Source: Diplodia intermedia
Taxonomy: Eukaryota > Ascomycota > Dothideomycetes > Botryosphaeriales > Botryosphaeriaceae
DNA length: 64,000 nt
NCBI GenBank assembly: GCA_021495925.1
Contig: JAKEKT010000085.1
Location: 62,001 to 126,000 of the forward strand
Direction of reading: 5' to 3'
Shown here piece by piece: positions 1 to 11,400 of this stretch. Position 1 is the stretch's first letter. Each line of letters begins with the position of its first letter. A model generated the notes under the pieces. That model was not told the DNA's origin, ran no database searches, and was given only the letters and a program-made list of their open reading frames with translations. The position numbers and the translations under genes are program-made.

Positions 1-1654
1 TCCCACTTCCTTCCACGTACCTCGGTAGTGTGGTTTTTCCCATCTCTCGTCCCTTTCCCCCCCACGTACTCTCTTCTTTCCATTGTCAGAATTGATAGTC
101 CGTTTGATTGTAAAATTAATTCCGCAAGTGGCTCCGGCTGCTGCATGCGCGTACAGCAACCCAGACCCGTTGACGGTCATGGCCAGGCCCTAGCTGGCGA
201 GTCTCCCTCATCCTGATCCAGTGCTGCATCGCTTCGTGCCGGAGGTGCGAGTGGTGCCGGTAGTCGGGCGAGCGTTGGGAATGGCACTAATAGCGATGCA
301 GGTGGAGGAGGAAGAACAAGGAGAGGCGGCGTAGTAGCCGTCAACAGGGAGGAGCGAAGACTTGTCGTTCATCTGGCGGCGGCGGTTGACATCATCATCT
401 TCCATCATCTTCGTCGAGATAACACAGGCGGCGTCATCGGAGGCGGCTCTTTCGTCGTCGTCGTGGAATGCATCACCGTCAAGGTAATTATTAAATGGGG
501 ATGAATGGTATTTCGCAAACTCGTGGCGGCCCGCGCGACAGGCACGGAGCGTGAGGCCGTCCCTCGACGGGACGGTCCTCAACGCTCCGCTCCTGCTGCT
601 GCATGTTCGCCTGCTATCCTCCCACTCAAGGGTCGCAAAGGCTGGGCCCCGACGACTAGAGGAGAGCATGTTGGAAGATGAGGGTGTGCTGGCCGAGGGT
701 GTGGACTGCCAGAGCGGATGGATTGTCGGTGATGGTAGTGGTCGGACCGTGTCCGTGGTGGCTTGGAAGCCTCAATGGGCCGAAGATGGTCTGTCTGTTC
801 GATGGGGGCCGAAAGTCACATACGAAGTTGTGAGAGGGGGATGTGAGAGAGGGGTGGGTGGGAGAAGAGGAGGAAGAGTTGATGGAAGCTGAAGGTGAGC
901 TCGCGGCCTCGCTTTAACCACTCAGCGCGGTGCTAGCTGCAGGCCAGAGACGGACAAGATCGCACAAGTTGGGGGCTACGATGCCTTGGGGGGGAAAGGG
1001 TGGGTCGTGTGCATACAGGAGGATGGCACGAGCGATGACTCCGCCACACTGCGGAGGGCCGTCTCACTGCCTCAGTGGTGGATGAAACGACGCTACTGCA
1101 CAGCGCAGCAATCCCGCAGCAATTGGCGAATCGTGCGAGCAGTGCAAGGTGCGCTAAGTTAAGCTTACGGGCAGGTTGTTGTTGCCTAACAAGGAGCCAC
1201 GGCGCGAGTGGAGCTGAGGGCTGCAGCCCGCGGACGCGGACACGGACGCGTCGCTCGCTTGGGTAAAGTCGGAGGGCTCACCAGCTGCTGACCGCCAGCG
1301 CCGTCACCGCAGGTCACGATGCACGTCTCTTGGCTTCGGTGTTTTGGATTGCAATCGGGCGGACCAGCGGAGCGGAAGTCACGTGTGTGCCCACGCTTAC
1401 CCATGGAAATTTTTCTATTTTCCTCGCTTCGTCTCCGCGTCCGATCCCTGCCTCTTTCACACAATATCCCTTTGCACCCGTCCGCCATCACCGGGCACTG
1501 TCAACGCTCAGCGTGCCTGGGAGGGAATGGGTGTTGGTCGTTCGTATCAACCACCAGATGGGACTCGGGGAGCAAAGCCGTGGCACTCAGGAATCACCTA
1601 CTCCTTCGAGTCGAGCTCCATAAGTGAAATCTGGCGCATTTTCAGCTTCAAACC
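1..1654. other. Left-end region without a confident gene
   Basis: Open frames are short and overlap on both strands (the longest is 153 codons on the minus strand, 208-669, starting with ATG). None shows a recognisable domain, and composition is mixed with acidic and serine-rich runs. It could be the untranslated or upstream part of a gene lying outside the window. I see no RNA gene before the tRNA at 1655. Confidence 0.4.
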
Positions 1655-1768
1655 GCCACGGTGGCCGAGTGGTTAAGGCGGCAGATTTAAGTCAATCTGG
1701 GCTCCTCAGGGGCCTCCTCTTATACTCTGCTACAGAAATGTGCATGCGTTCGAACCGCATCCGTGGCA
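1655..1768 (+). tRNA. tRNA-Leu (anticodon UAA) with intron
   Basis: The acceptor stem GCCACGG (1655-1661) pairs perfectly with CCGTGGC (1761-1767), followed by discriminator A1768. The D-arm starts GCCGAGTGG. The anticodon stem GCAGA (1681-1685) pairs with TCTGC (1726-1730), and the loop TTTAAG places anticodon TAA at 1688-1690. An intron of about 33 nt (1692-1724) follows the base 3' of the anticodon, the usual nuclear position. A long variable arm, typical of tRNA-Leu, is followed by T-arm ATGCG-TTCGAAC-CGCAT (1744-1760). The start of the intron contains AATCTG, able to pair with CAGATT around the anticodon, as expected for a pre-tRNA intron helix. Confidence 0.93.
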
Positions 1769-2183
1769 ACATTCTCTTTTGCCTCTCTTTTGCTCCCTTG
1801 CAGCCTGCATTGGGGGCGGAACATGCCCGACGTGGATGCCTTTGCCCTCTTTTTGGCCTAGGGAACCTCGGGGACCGTGGCACCACCATTCTGTTGAGGA
1901 AGAGTCACTGGTGAGAATCGCTTAGACGCTGACACGAGCGGCGAGGTACGCTTCGAAGGCTGCCGCAACACGGCAGCGGAAAGCAATATATTGGACGATG
2001 TCGTCTCGTGTTAAGCTCGAAACCCGTGGTATCCCCGCTGTGGAAGCACAAACTCCGATCCCCATGCAATGATTCTACCGGCGTTGAAGCCTGGCCGTGT
2101 TGAAGTCCGGCCTTATTCTTTCCCTATCCCAGTCCCAATGCAAAAACAAAACCAAAGGAAAAAAGAGGCGAGGCCACGGCGAC
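1769..2183. other. Intergenic, tRNA to CAF16-like 3' end
   Basis: No gene seen. It holds the tRNA terminator region and the 3' flank of the minus-strand ABC ATPase gene. Confidence 0.5.
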
Positions 2184-3117
2184 TCAGGCCTTCTTCTCCA
2201 AGCCGTAGCCGCCCTTGCCCTCGAGGGACGGATACGTCTTACCCTCCGAAGCCTGGCCATTACGCGGGCCTCTCTCGTCAAGGTCCTCCTGCAGCCACTT
2301 GAGCACGATTTCGCCGAGCTGGCTGTTGCCCGAGTGCGGCACGTCCGTCCGCGTGGCGTAGAAGTCCTCAATGCCACCCCACTTCTTCACCTTGCCCAAG
2401 CTCATGTGCACGAGATGCGTCGGCCAGTCGGCCAGGTTATCCAAGATGTGCGTGGCGTAGACAATGGTGCACGGGCGCGTCTCCGTCTCGCGCTTGAGGA
2501 AGCGCAGGAAGTTGCTGCGCGACAGCAGGTCCAGGTCGACGGTGATCTCGTCGAGCAGCAGGATGCTCCAGGGGCGCAGCAGGCCCATGGCCAGCTGCAC
2601 GCGGCGGCGCTCGCCGTCGCTGACGGCGTGCATGCGCCAGCGCAGGTCGATGTCGAGGATCCGGACGAGCTCGTCGCGCCGCTCGTGGTAGTAGTCGCCG
2701 CCCACCGACGACAGCAGCGTCGGCACGTCGATGTCCGTCCGCACGATGGGGTTCAGCACCCATTCGAGCCCCAGGTATGTCACGCCCTCGAGGCCGTGCG
2801 AGAACGGGTCCACGCCGGCGATGGAGACGGTGCCGGCCGGCGCCATGCGCTTGCCGGAGAGGAGGCGGAGGAGGGTGGTCTTGCCGGCTCCGTTTGCTGT
2901 TGCAAGGCAGAAGTGCGCGTCAGTGGGGTTTGCTCTTTCTGGTGGAGCATTGGGGATTTTTGTTATTGTTCGGCAGTGACTCACCTCCGATCAACAGCGT
3001 GCGGCTTCCCGGCGGGAGATCGAGAATGACATCCCGCAGGCCGCTGCTGCCGTCGGGGAATTTGTAGTGGAGGTTCTTGACGCCGATTGACGGGGCGACG
3101 CCATTGGAGCCGGACAT
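2184..3117 (-). CDS. CAF16: CAF16-type ABC ATPase (CCR4-associated factor 16 homologue)
   Basis: Two exons, 3117-2985 and 2896-2184, give 281 aa, close to the usual fungal Caf16 size. The intron has donor GTGAGT and acceptor CAACAG; splicing rebuilds the Walker A motif G-A-N-G-A-G-K-T at residues 44-51, which is good support for the junction. The ABC signature is VSDGERRR (136-143) and Walker B is SILLLDE (155-161). There is a single nucleotide-binding domain and no membrane segment, so this is a soluble ABC protein rather than a transporter. In yeast, Caf16 associates with the CCR4-NOT/mediator machinery; that role is family knowledge. The start ATG at 3117 precedes MSGSNG and the conserved region beginning at about residue 11. 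It is divergent from the tRNA-modification gene 280 bp away. Confidence 0.9.
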
Positions 3118-3396
3118 TGCGAGAATTGAGTGAGGTGAAAGGAAGAGGGAATGAGAGTGAGTGCTGCTACATGGCGGGGCGCGGTGCCGTATTTCACAGA
3201 TGGATGACGGGATGATGCAAGCTCTGACCTGCGGCGAGCTCCGGCCGCCAGAAGCACGCAAATCCGACAGCCCTACCTAGCACCAAAGCGGGTTGGCGCC
3301 GACCGGCCAGCACTTTCCTCCTACGACGCAGAATCCTCTCGGCCTGTGACTTGCAAACGGCCTTCTCCGGCGCATGACTGCACCGCTTCTGTGTAC
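3118..3396. promoter_or_regulatory. Shared divergent promoter, CAF16-like / MOD5-like
   Basis: The 279 bp separate two divergent start codons, so both genes must be transcribed from this stretch. No clear TATA box is seen, which fits housekeeping genes. If the inner MOD5 ATG (3439) is also used, initiation downstream of 3397 is possible. Confidence 0.5.
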
Positions 3397-5018
3397 ATGC
3401 TGAGAGCCGCCGGGGTTTTGCGGAGAGGCATCAACACGATGGCCCGTTGTCAGCCTCAGAAGCCTGTGCTCGCCGTCATTGGCGCCACAGGCACGGGCAA
3501 GTCTCAGGTAGGACCATGCATTTTCTACCTCACTCACATGGTGCTAATGCCACCGTGCAGCTTGCTGTTGAGCTGGCCTGCCGCTTCAACGGTGAAATCA
3601 TCAACAGCGACGCCATGCAGCTGTACGAAGGACTGCCCGTCATCACCAACAAAATCACCCAGGAAGAAATGAAAGGCGTACCTCACCATTTGCTTGGCAC
3701 CATCACCCACGACGAAGACACCTGGACCGTCACCAAGTTTGTCCAAAAGGCTTTGGGCGTCATCGACGACATCCATTCCCGCGGGAAACTCCCCATCATT
3801 GCCGGCGGCACCCACTACTACATCCAGGCTCTGCTATTCAAGGACAGTCTCACGGGCAGCGACGCCCAGCAACCAGAAGACCAGCCCAAGCCGCCGGAAG
3901 ATGGATACGACAACAACAGCAACGAAGACTACCCGATCCTGGACGAGCCCACCGAAGCGATCCTGGCCAAGCTCCGCGAAGTCGACCCGGTCATGGCGGA
4001 CCGCTGGCACCCCAACGACCGGCGCAAGATCCAGCGCTCGCTTCAGATCTGGCTGAAGACGGGCAAGACGGCCTCGCAAACCTACGAGGAGCAGCGGAAA
4101 CAGAAACAGCAGGAACCAGCCACCACCACCACCACCACCAGCACAACGCAAAGGTTCCCCGCCCTCCTCTTCTGGGTCCACGCCGCCGCCTCGCCGCTGC
4201 GCGCCCGGCTCGACGCGCGCGTCGAGAAGATGCTCGCAAACGGGCTGCTCGCCGAAGCCGACTCGCTGGACCGCTTCCTGCAGCAGCGCGCCGCGTGCGG
4301 GCAGCCCGTCGACAAGACGCGCGGCATCTGCGTGTCCATCGGCTACAAAGAATTCGAGGCGTACCGCCGCCGCCTGGCCCTCCTCACCAACGAAAACGAC
4401 AACTGCAACAACGACGACGAGGAACTGGCCCGCCTCCGCGCGCAAGCCGTCGAGAGGGTGCAGGCGGGCACGCGGCGCTACGCCAAGAGCCAGCTGCAGT
4501 GGATCCGGATCAAGCTGATGAACGCGCTGGCGGGCGCGGGCGCGACGCGCCGCCTGTACCTGCTCGACGGCTCCGACGCGGCACGGTGGGGGGAGACGGT
4601 CGAGGCGCCCGCGCTGGGGCTGGCGGCGAGGTTTCTGGCCGGCGAACAAGAATCTTTGCCCGACCCGCGCAGCTTGTCGGATGCCGCCGCCGAGATGCTG
4701 ACGCCCAAGCGCGAGTACGACCTCAGCGAGCGCCGCGACATGTGGCGCCGGCGCGCGTGCGAGACGTGCGGCGTTGTGGCTGTCACTGAGGCCGATTGGG
4801 ATAAGCATGTGAGGAGCCGCGGGCATTGGAATCGGGCGAAGAAGCGGAGGCAGAGGGAGCAAGCGGCTGCTGCTGCTGCTGCTGGTGGTGGTGCGGGGCG
4901 CCCCGAGAAGCACGAGGCCGGGGACGTCGGATCGGAACCGCAGACGGCTGCTCCTGAGGGGAATGATGTCGAAGCGACGATGGCGGCCTTTGACGAGTTG
5001 GTGGGGGATCGGAAGTAG
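3397..5018 (+). CDS. MOD5: tRNA dimethylallyltransferase (isopentenyltransferase)
   Basis: Two exons, 3397-3507 and 3561-5018 (phase-0 intron, GTAGGA...GTGCAG, branch-like CTAAT), give 522 aa. The enzyme transfers dimethylallyl to N6 of A37 in tRNAs that read UNN codons. The N-terminal P-loop GATGTGKS is at 29-36; NSDAMQLYEGLPVITNK follows as the conserved MiaA/Mod5 motif, and the family GGTHYY motif is present. A C-terminal matrin-type zinc finger (CETC, then two His, about residues 437-460) is typical of eukaryotic members and is followed by a basic and Ala-rich tail. Two in-frame ATGs exist: 3397 gives an Arg-containing leader (MLRAAGVLRRGINT), and 3439 starts MARCQPQ. The first may serve mitochondria and the second the cytosol and nucleus, as in yeast Mod5. 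Confidence 0.92.
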
Positions 5019-6616
5019 CGCTTTTCTGCTTGCGCGAGAGTCGGCTCAACCGTCGCTTCTTCGTCCCTGGCACTTGCTTCCCTTCCCTCATGGTTGCCTC
5101 ACCACAACGACGCGGTGATGCTTGTTCGCGGTCGTGGTTACGGCATTCCTGCTCAGACCGCCGCTTCCAACACTGGCAGCAGCAATGACAACAACGCTGG
5201 CGCCGCGACCCTCGCCATCGCAGCTCAGACTGCTGTTTGTCTTCCATCCTCCTCATGCTACCCAGACTACGGTCCAGGCGGCTCAGGCGGCTCATCAGCC
5301 GGGCTCTTGTGGCTCACCACGTCAGTCAGTCAGTCAGCTGCTCTCTGGGGAATTCAGAGCCTTGCGTCTAGCGCGGCGACGATGCCTCTCAAGCCAACCT
5401 TTGCGCCTACGCCGACCTGGAACGCGGCCTCACCCACGAGGAGCTTTCTCAGCTCTTGGCCGTTGATCCGGACCCCGATACTTGCACCCCATCAGCCAGG
5501 CCAGCCGTGTGGGACCTCACCGACGCGGCTCTCCACGATCGTTTCCATCAATCGTGAGATCGCGAATGTCAACGACATCCCATCCGTCCGTCCGTCCGTA
5601 CTTTCCCGTCGAACGACGACCAACCATCGCCCGAAGTTTTTTTTGCCGACGATATCGCTCCCGAGAAGTGTCTGACACGATGGAATTTTTGGTGAGAAGG
5701 GGTTTCCCAACAACTCGCTTCTGACTTCAGGAAAAAGAATCGGAGTCAGTCGTCCGAGCATCCTCACGAGGGATCAAAATTCATTTTCCCCGGCCGCGCG
5801 CCGTCAACTACACTGCCTTTCAGTGACTTAATGTACGTACGGGCGTGAGATCAGTTCATTCCAGGCCGTGAGATCATCACGCCTGAGTTCGACGCATTCG
5901 ACACCATGCATCGCCGCCTCTCTCTCGCTCGCGCTCGCGCTTGGCCTTGCGGATGAAAGAAGACTTACGAAGAAACTTGCCGAGCCAAAAAAAAAAAAGA
6001 AAAAGAAAAGGAAGGGGGGCGCTTAGCGTCTCAACCTTTACGTCGTCCGTTGAGCTTGCTGTGCATGCATGCCATGGTGGTGTCGCGGGGCCGCCTTGGA
6101 CGGCTTCAGCATACATTTCCTTGATCGCTCTCCAGACTGACTGACTCGTGGTGTATTCGCGTCGATTGGCTCAGAAAGTCGTCCGAATGCCGGGAAAAGA
6201 GGGGAGGGGGGGCCAAGTCTGGCGGCACACTCTCTGGTGGGAACGTCGAAGAAGAAGATGGGCGGCGATGCACGGCGGGGCGGGTGGATCCACTTGCAGC
6301 GGGGAAGGAACATCGTCGGTGGCGAATGCTGCGATGATTGACAAGAATAACGACAGGGATACTTATACTTCAAATACCCGTGGGTGTCACGGATTCCATA
6401 GCAGAACACGTATGCCATCAAGTTCTGAGATGCTCAGTTGGCGTGCTCCGAACATTTGCTTTATATCGACGGTCGATTGAACCAAATTTGGCCGTAAATC
6501 ATCCATTGCTTTTGTATCCAGGCATCTACATTCCCGATACCGTCTAATAAGGAAATTTTTGCTCCGTTGAGAGTAATCCGCCCCTCCTAATAGCGCTGCT
6601 TCCAAGCAACCATCAT
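5019..6616. other. Intergenic region between MOD5-like and spermidine synthase
   Basis: This holds the 3' flanks of two convergent genes. Apart from the weak candidate at 5185-5557, I see only simple-sequence stretches (CAGT repeats near 5321, CCGT repeats near 5580, poly-A near 5985). Confidence 0.4.
5185..5557 (+). CDS. Weak candidate small protein gene
   Basis: The second part (5378-5554) reads as a protein-like sequence of ordinary composition (begins DDASQANLCAYADLERG) and ends at TGA 5555-5557. A TAG at 5369-5371 blocks the same frame upstream. An ATG frame from 5185 can be joined in frame only by a short 43-nt intron (GT at 5329 to TAG at 5371), below the usual size. No domain is recognised. 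It may be a real gene with a different upstream structure, or chance. Confidence 0.2.
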
Positions 6617-7677
6617 CTATTGCCTCAGGGCCTTGCGGGCGAAGGTGGGCAGGACGAAGGAGGCCTCGTGGATCTCCTTGCTGTAGTACTTGCACAGCTT
6701 CTCCTCCTCCTCGGTGGACCAGGAGCGGACGGGCTTCTTGAGGTCGCGGTCGGCGTCCTTGCAGCAGACCATGAAGCCGATCTGGCCCGAGGGGTAGGTC
6801 GGGATGGTGGTGTAGGCGTAGTCGACGGTGGGGAAGACCTCCTTGCAGTCCTTCATGAGCTTGGCGATGAGGGGCATGTGGAGCCACTGGTTCTCGGCTG
6901 CAGTGCGCAAGAAATGGTTAACCGACTAGTTCTAGGCAATCGACCGGTGACGACAAGCAACGTAATTTTTTCTTGTATGAAAGCGTGCAGTTCTGCGGGG
7001 AGGTGGGGGCTTACAACCTTGCGTGGTGATGACACCACCCTCGCGCAGGGCGCCGTTGAGCAGCTCAAAGTACGACTTCTGGAAGAGCGACTCGGCGGGG
7101 CCCTCGGGGTCGGACGAGTCGGTGATGATGACGTCGAACTCGTTCTGGCGGTCGGCCAGGAACTTGAAGCCGTCGCCGACGATGGTCTGGACGGCGGGGT
7201 GGGCGAAGCCGACGCTCATGCCGGGCAGGTACTTCTTGGACAGGCGGATGACGGCCTCGTCGATGTCGCACAGGATGGCCTCCTCGACGCACTCGTGCTT
7301 GACGACCTCGCGCAGCACGCCGCCGTCGCCGCCGCCGATGACCAGCACCTTCTTGGGGTTGGGGTGCGAGTTCATGGCCAGGTGGGTGATCATCTCCTGG
7401 TACGAGAACTCGTCGCGCTCGGTGCACTGGATGACGTTGTCGAGCACGAGCACGGTGCCGTAGTCGGACGACTCGAAGATGAGCACGTCCTGGTACTTGC
7501 TCTTCTCGTGGTGCAGCACCTGGTTGACCTTGAGCGTCATGGCCTGGCCGGGCCACATGTCGGAGATCTCGCGGAACCAGCCATCTGCGAAGCCGGCGGT
7601 CAGCAATGGAGCGCAATCGCGCGGGCTGGAGGCGGGGGGGCGGTACCCTTGATGGTGGGGTGGGCGATCTCGCTCAT
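6617..7677 (-). CDS. SPE3: Spermidine synthase (putrescine aminopropyltransferase)
   Basis: Exons 7677-7647, 7584-7015 and 6897-6617 give 293 aa, the normal length. The enzyme makes spermidine from putrescine and decarboxylated S-adenosylmethionine in the cytosol. It shows the N-terminal GWFREISDMWPGQA region, the nucleotide-binding GGGDGG (94-99), the acidic IITDSSDP motif carrying the catalytic Asp, and a C-terminal PTYPSGQIGF motif. Intron 1 is GTACCG...CGCAG and restores IKDGWF. For intron 2 I chose donor GTAAGC (giving TQGSENQW); GTTGTA three bases earlier would give TQAENQW, also in frame. The first exon has only 31 nt. The upstream side is about 560 bp from the RIP-degraded element. 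Confidence 0.94.
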
Positions 7678-8237
7678 GGTTGCGGACGGGGTGGGGGCGC
7701 GGAGGCGGGAATGGAAGAGCTGGGGGCGCGAGAGGCGGGCGAGAGGGCGGGAGCTGGTGCGGCGAAAGAGTCGGGAGAGAATGGTGAGAGGGTGCTGAGG
7801 GTGCTGGACACGAAGATGTTTTGTATTTTTCTGCCGGGCGCCGCCGCCGTCACCGTTGCTGCCCCGCCGCGGGTAGGGTTGCAGTAGTACCGGTAATTTG
7901 CTTCGAGGTCCGGTAGTACCGGTACCGCGGTAATTACCGGTATTACCGTACTTTAAGTAATTATAGAATAGGATTAGCCTAGCCGGTTCTACCTAGACGC
8001 CGTTCATCTAATAGTCCATCTAATAGGCCACTTATAGACTATCTATAGGCCACCTACGGGCTATCTACGGGCTACCTACGGGCCGCTACTACCTAGATTA
8101 GGCGGGCCTAGATAAGCCCTTATTAGTAATTACCGGTACTTTAATAGGTCTATAGATAATTACCTAGTAGTACTAATAGTAATAGTAGTACTAATTACCC
8201 GTCTATAACTCTAGCCCCGCTAAACCGCGCCGGCTAG
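7678..8237. other. Spermidine synthase upstream region grading into low-complexity, RIP-like DNA
   Basis: 7678-7880 is GC-rich and presumably the promoter. From about 7890 the sequence turns into iterations of GGTACCGG/TAATTACCGG and, near 8040-8095, short repeats of the type CTATCTACGGGCTACCTACGGG. It lies outside the LTR element (TSD at 8233-8237) yet is poor in CA/TG like the element, suggesting mutation spread into the flank. Confidence 0.5.
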
Positions 8238-8434
8238 TATTAGTGCCTCTATACGGCTCTATTAATAAGTAGATACGATATCTACTTAGTTAGTCTATTT
8301 ATCGCTTCTTACGATAGATAGTCTATTACGAAACGCTATTAGCCTCTTATTTAGTAGCTTAGATTACTACTATATAAGTAGCTTAGATAGCTTCTTAATT
8401 TAGTAGTAATCGTTTATACGCTTAGCGTTCTATA
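8238..8434 (+). repeat. 5' LTR of copia copy 1
   Basis: The 197-bp repeat begins TATTAGTGCC (TG altered to TA) and ends GTTCTATA (from GTTCCACA). It is heavily mutated along its whole length compared with the 3' LTR at 13787. Confidence 0.92.
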
Positions 8435-11400
8435 GATTATAAGTTCTCTTTAAACTTTTATTCTTTATTCTTCGTTATTTATCTATACGATTTACGTCGT
8501 TATTCGAGAAGTAGCCGTAGTGCTAGTTTTAATTAGATAGTCTACGATATCGTTATAAAGTCGCACGAAGATATCTTTATAGATAATATATCTATAAGTA
8601 CTTCTTCGCCCTAGCCGATAATAATCTAAGTAACGATACTCTTAGCTAGTTAACTTAACGTCTTCTAGGCCTAAAACGATTTAGTATAGCTACTAAAGAT
8701 ATCGTCTATTCTTACTAGTCTAGAAAACTATCTCTTTTAGCGTAATAAGCTTCTCGCCGTTACGCGTATCTAAGGCCTTATTATATAGCTTAAGTATAAG
8801 CTTCTTTCTACTAATATCTACGACGAGAGGTAATAAATCTACTAGATAATACTTTAAGAGAAGATAATATAGCTATTACGTAAGAGCGTCGTATTAAGTA
8901 TCTATAACTCTATCGCGAGAGATAGCGAGTTATTCTATATAATCTTTATAAAGATTAGAGTATTTATAGATGTCTAAAGGCCTCTTAATCTATAGTAGTA
9001 AGCGTTTAATCTATTTAGAGAGAACGTTAAGCTAGATACGTCTATAAAGAACTATATTCTTATCTTTTAGAATAAATTACGTTATCTAAAGAATTAGAAT
9101 ATTAAGATATTTAAGGGCTTTATTCTTTTATATCTTCTATATATTATAAATAGAACTTAATAGGCTTCTTAGCGATAGCTTACTACTTATAACTAGTAGT
9201 AGTATACGTTATTATAGGCCTATTTAAACTCTATAGACCTTATATAAGAGATCGTATAGTAATTTATTTATATATAAGAAGACCTCTTATATTAGGCCTA
9301 TTCTATCGTACCCGTATCTAGTAACGATAATAAGTAAAATAAGGTCGCTAAGAATATCTTTAAGAGGCTATCTTTTAATATCTCTTATCTATACTATAAG
9401 AAGATAAGTTATTAGAGTAACGACTACTAGACTAAATATCTTAATTTACGTTCTAAATAGCTTAAGAAGAAGAAGAAATCTAAGATAATTAAGAACGTTA
9501 ACTTTACTAGAGTAATAGAGGTCGTTTCGATAGCTCTTTATTAGACGATACTTATCTAGAATATTACTAAGAATTAGATTCTTAATTCTAACGTAATAAT
9601 ATATATAATATACGATCTTTTACTTCTCTATAATACTAGAAATATTAATCTATTCGTATAGGGCCTTATAGGCTTTATAAAGGCGTCTAAGATCGATACT
9701 ATTAAGATATCGTATTAGTTAAATACGGGCTAGATAACTCGTCTAGTATTAGACGAGATATTATACGTGTTTTTAATATCGTATAATCTTATATTACTCT
9801 CTCGCCTATATCGCTACGACGCCTAGATAAATACTATAAGCGATAAGCTACTTAATTAGAATAATCGTAAGGTCGTCTAGACTTCTATATAGTAAGGCTT
9901 ATATATTCTTCGCTAGTATAACTCTATAATATCTATAGATATTATAATATCTATAACGGCTATAATAGCTACGCCGTAGTAGGCCTTACTATAGGCCTTA
10001 GAACGACTTATAGTAGCGGCTCTTATTACTTACTATTCGATAAAGCGAGCCTTACTAGAGAACTAGTATCGTCTAATAGATTATATAAATAAGAAGATAC
10101 TTCTTAAGCTTTCTAAGCTTATAAAAGAATATATCTTAATAATATATAAGCTTAATCTATATTATATATATCTTATAAGTAATTTCTCGCGAATATCTAT
10201 ATCTTATAGATACGAGTAAGCTTCTTACTCGTTTTAATAGTTATTTCTCGACTTTTTTAGCGTAGAACTACGCGGGTTAAACGAAGAATTATTCGTTCTA
10301 TTAATAATTAACGATTATTTACGATATCGTTAGATTCTCTTTATTAGTAAGGGCTACGTAATACTTTTAGTATAGAACGTCTAGCTTCTTAAACGATAGC
10401 GAGAGTACTAGAAGATCGCTATTACGTATATATATATTAATAACGACCCTTCTTAAATATCGCTAGCTAAAGAGCTTATCTAGTAGAATATTAAAATTAA
10501 ATAGACTATTTCTTACTACTTCTAGTAGAACGATATATTTAAAAGAAGAGTACGTATAGTTATAAAGTACGCGTAGATACTTCTCTACGAGATTTACTTT
10601 ACGCTTATTAAGCGTTTAGGGCTTAAGCTAGAGTAGTAAAGATTTCTATAGCTAAAAACGATACGCTATTAAGTATACGTCTATAATAGAACTCTAATAC
10701 GCGCGAATAAAAATATAAGAACGCTATATAAGCTTCTCTATAAGAAGAAGTCTTACGTAGATAACCTTTATCTATTTAGAGTAGTTACTTATATATATAT
10801 ATCTCTAAACACGCGTACGATAGATATACGTCCGCTAAAGCGTCTATAAAAGATAATCTTACGCGCTTAGATAGAACTCTTTATAAGCTACGAAGAAGAG
10901 ATAATTTAGCGTATATATTTACTATAATAGAAACGTATTAAATATACGCGTAGTACTCGTATCTTAATAATAGATCTCTTAGAAGAATAATTATCTCTAA
11001 TAGATAATCTTACTCTTAACGTTTCTCTTATAATAGTATTTAACGAGATATACGATACGACTCTATATAATTCTACGCTTTCGCTAGTATCGGCGGACGC
11101 GTCTAACGAATCTATAGAACTATTTAATTAATTATAGTTACTACTAGTTTAACTATTACTCTTATCTTTAGTAGGGGTAAAATCTAATATTAAGGCTAGT
11201 AATAGAAATCTAATCGCTAAGATAGTAGAATCTAGGCCCGTACTCGAAGAGTCGTTTTATCGTCTACTCTAAGTAGATAGCGCTAAATCTATTCGAATAA
11301 GCGCTAAATCTATTATAGTAGTTTTTAACGTTATTAAACCCTACGTTCTTCTAAGCGAGAAATAGGCCTAGCCGTAAAACCCTATAAATTTACTTTAAAT

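Noticed and set aside
208..669. 153-codon minus-strand ATG frame near the left end
   Set aside because: Low-complexity acidic and serine-rich product without domain or neighbours in support; overlaps a plus-strand frame.
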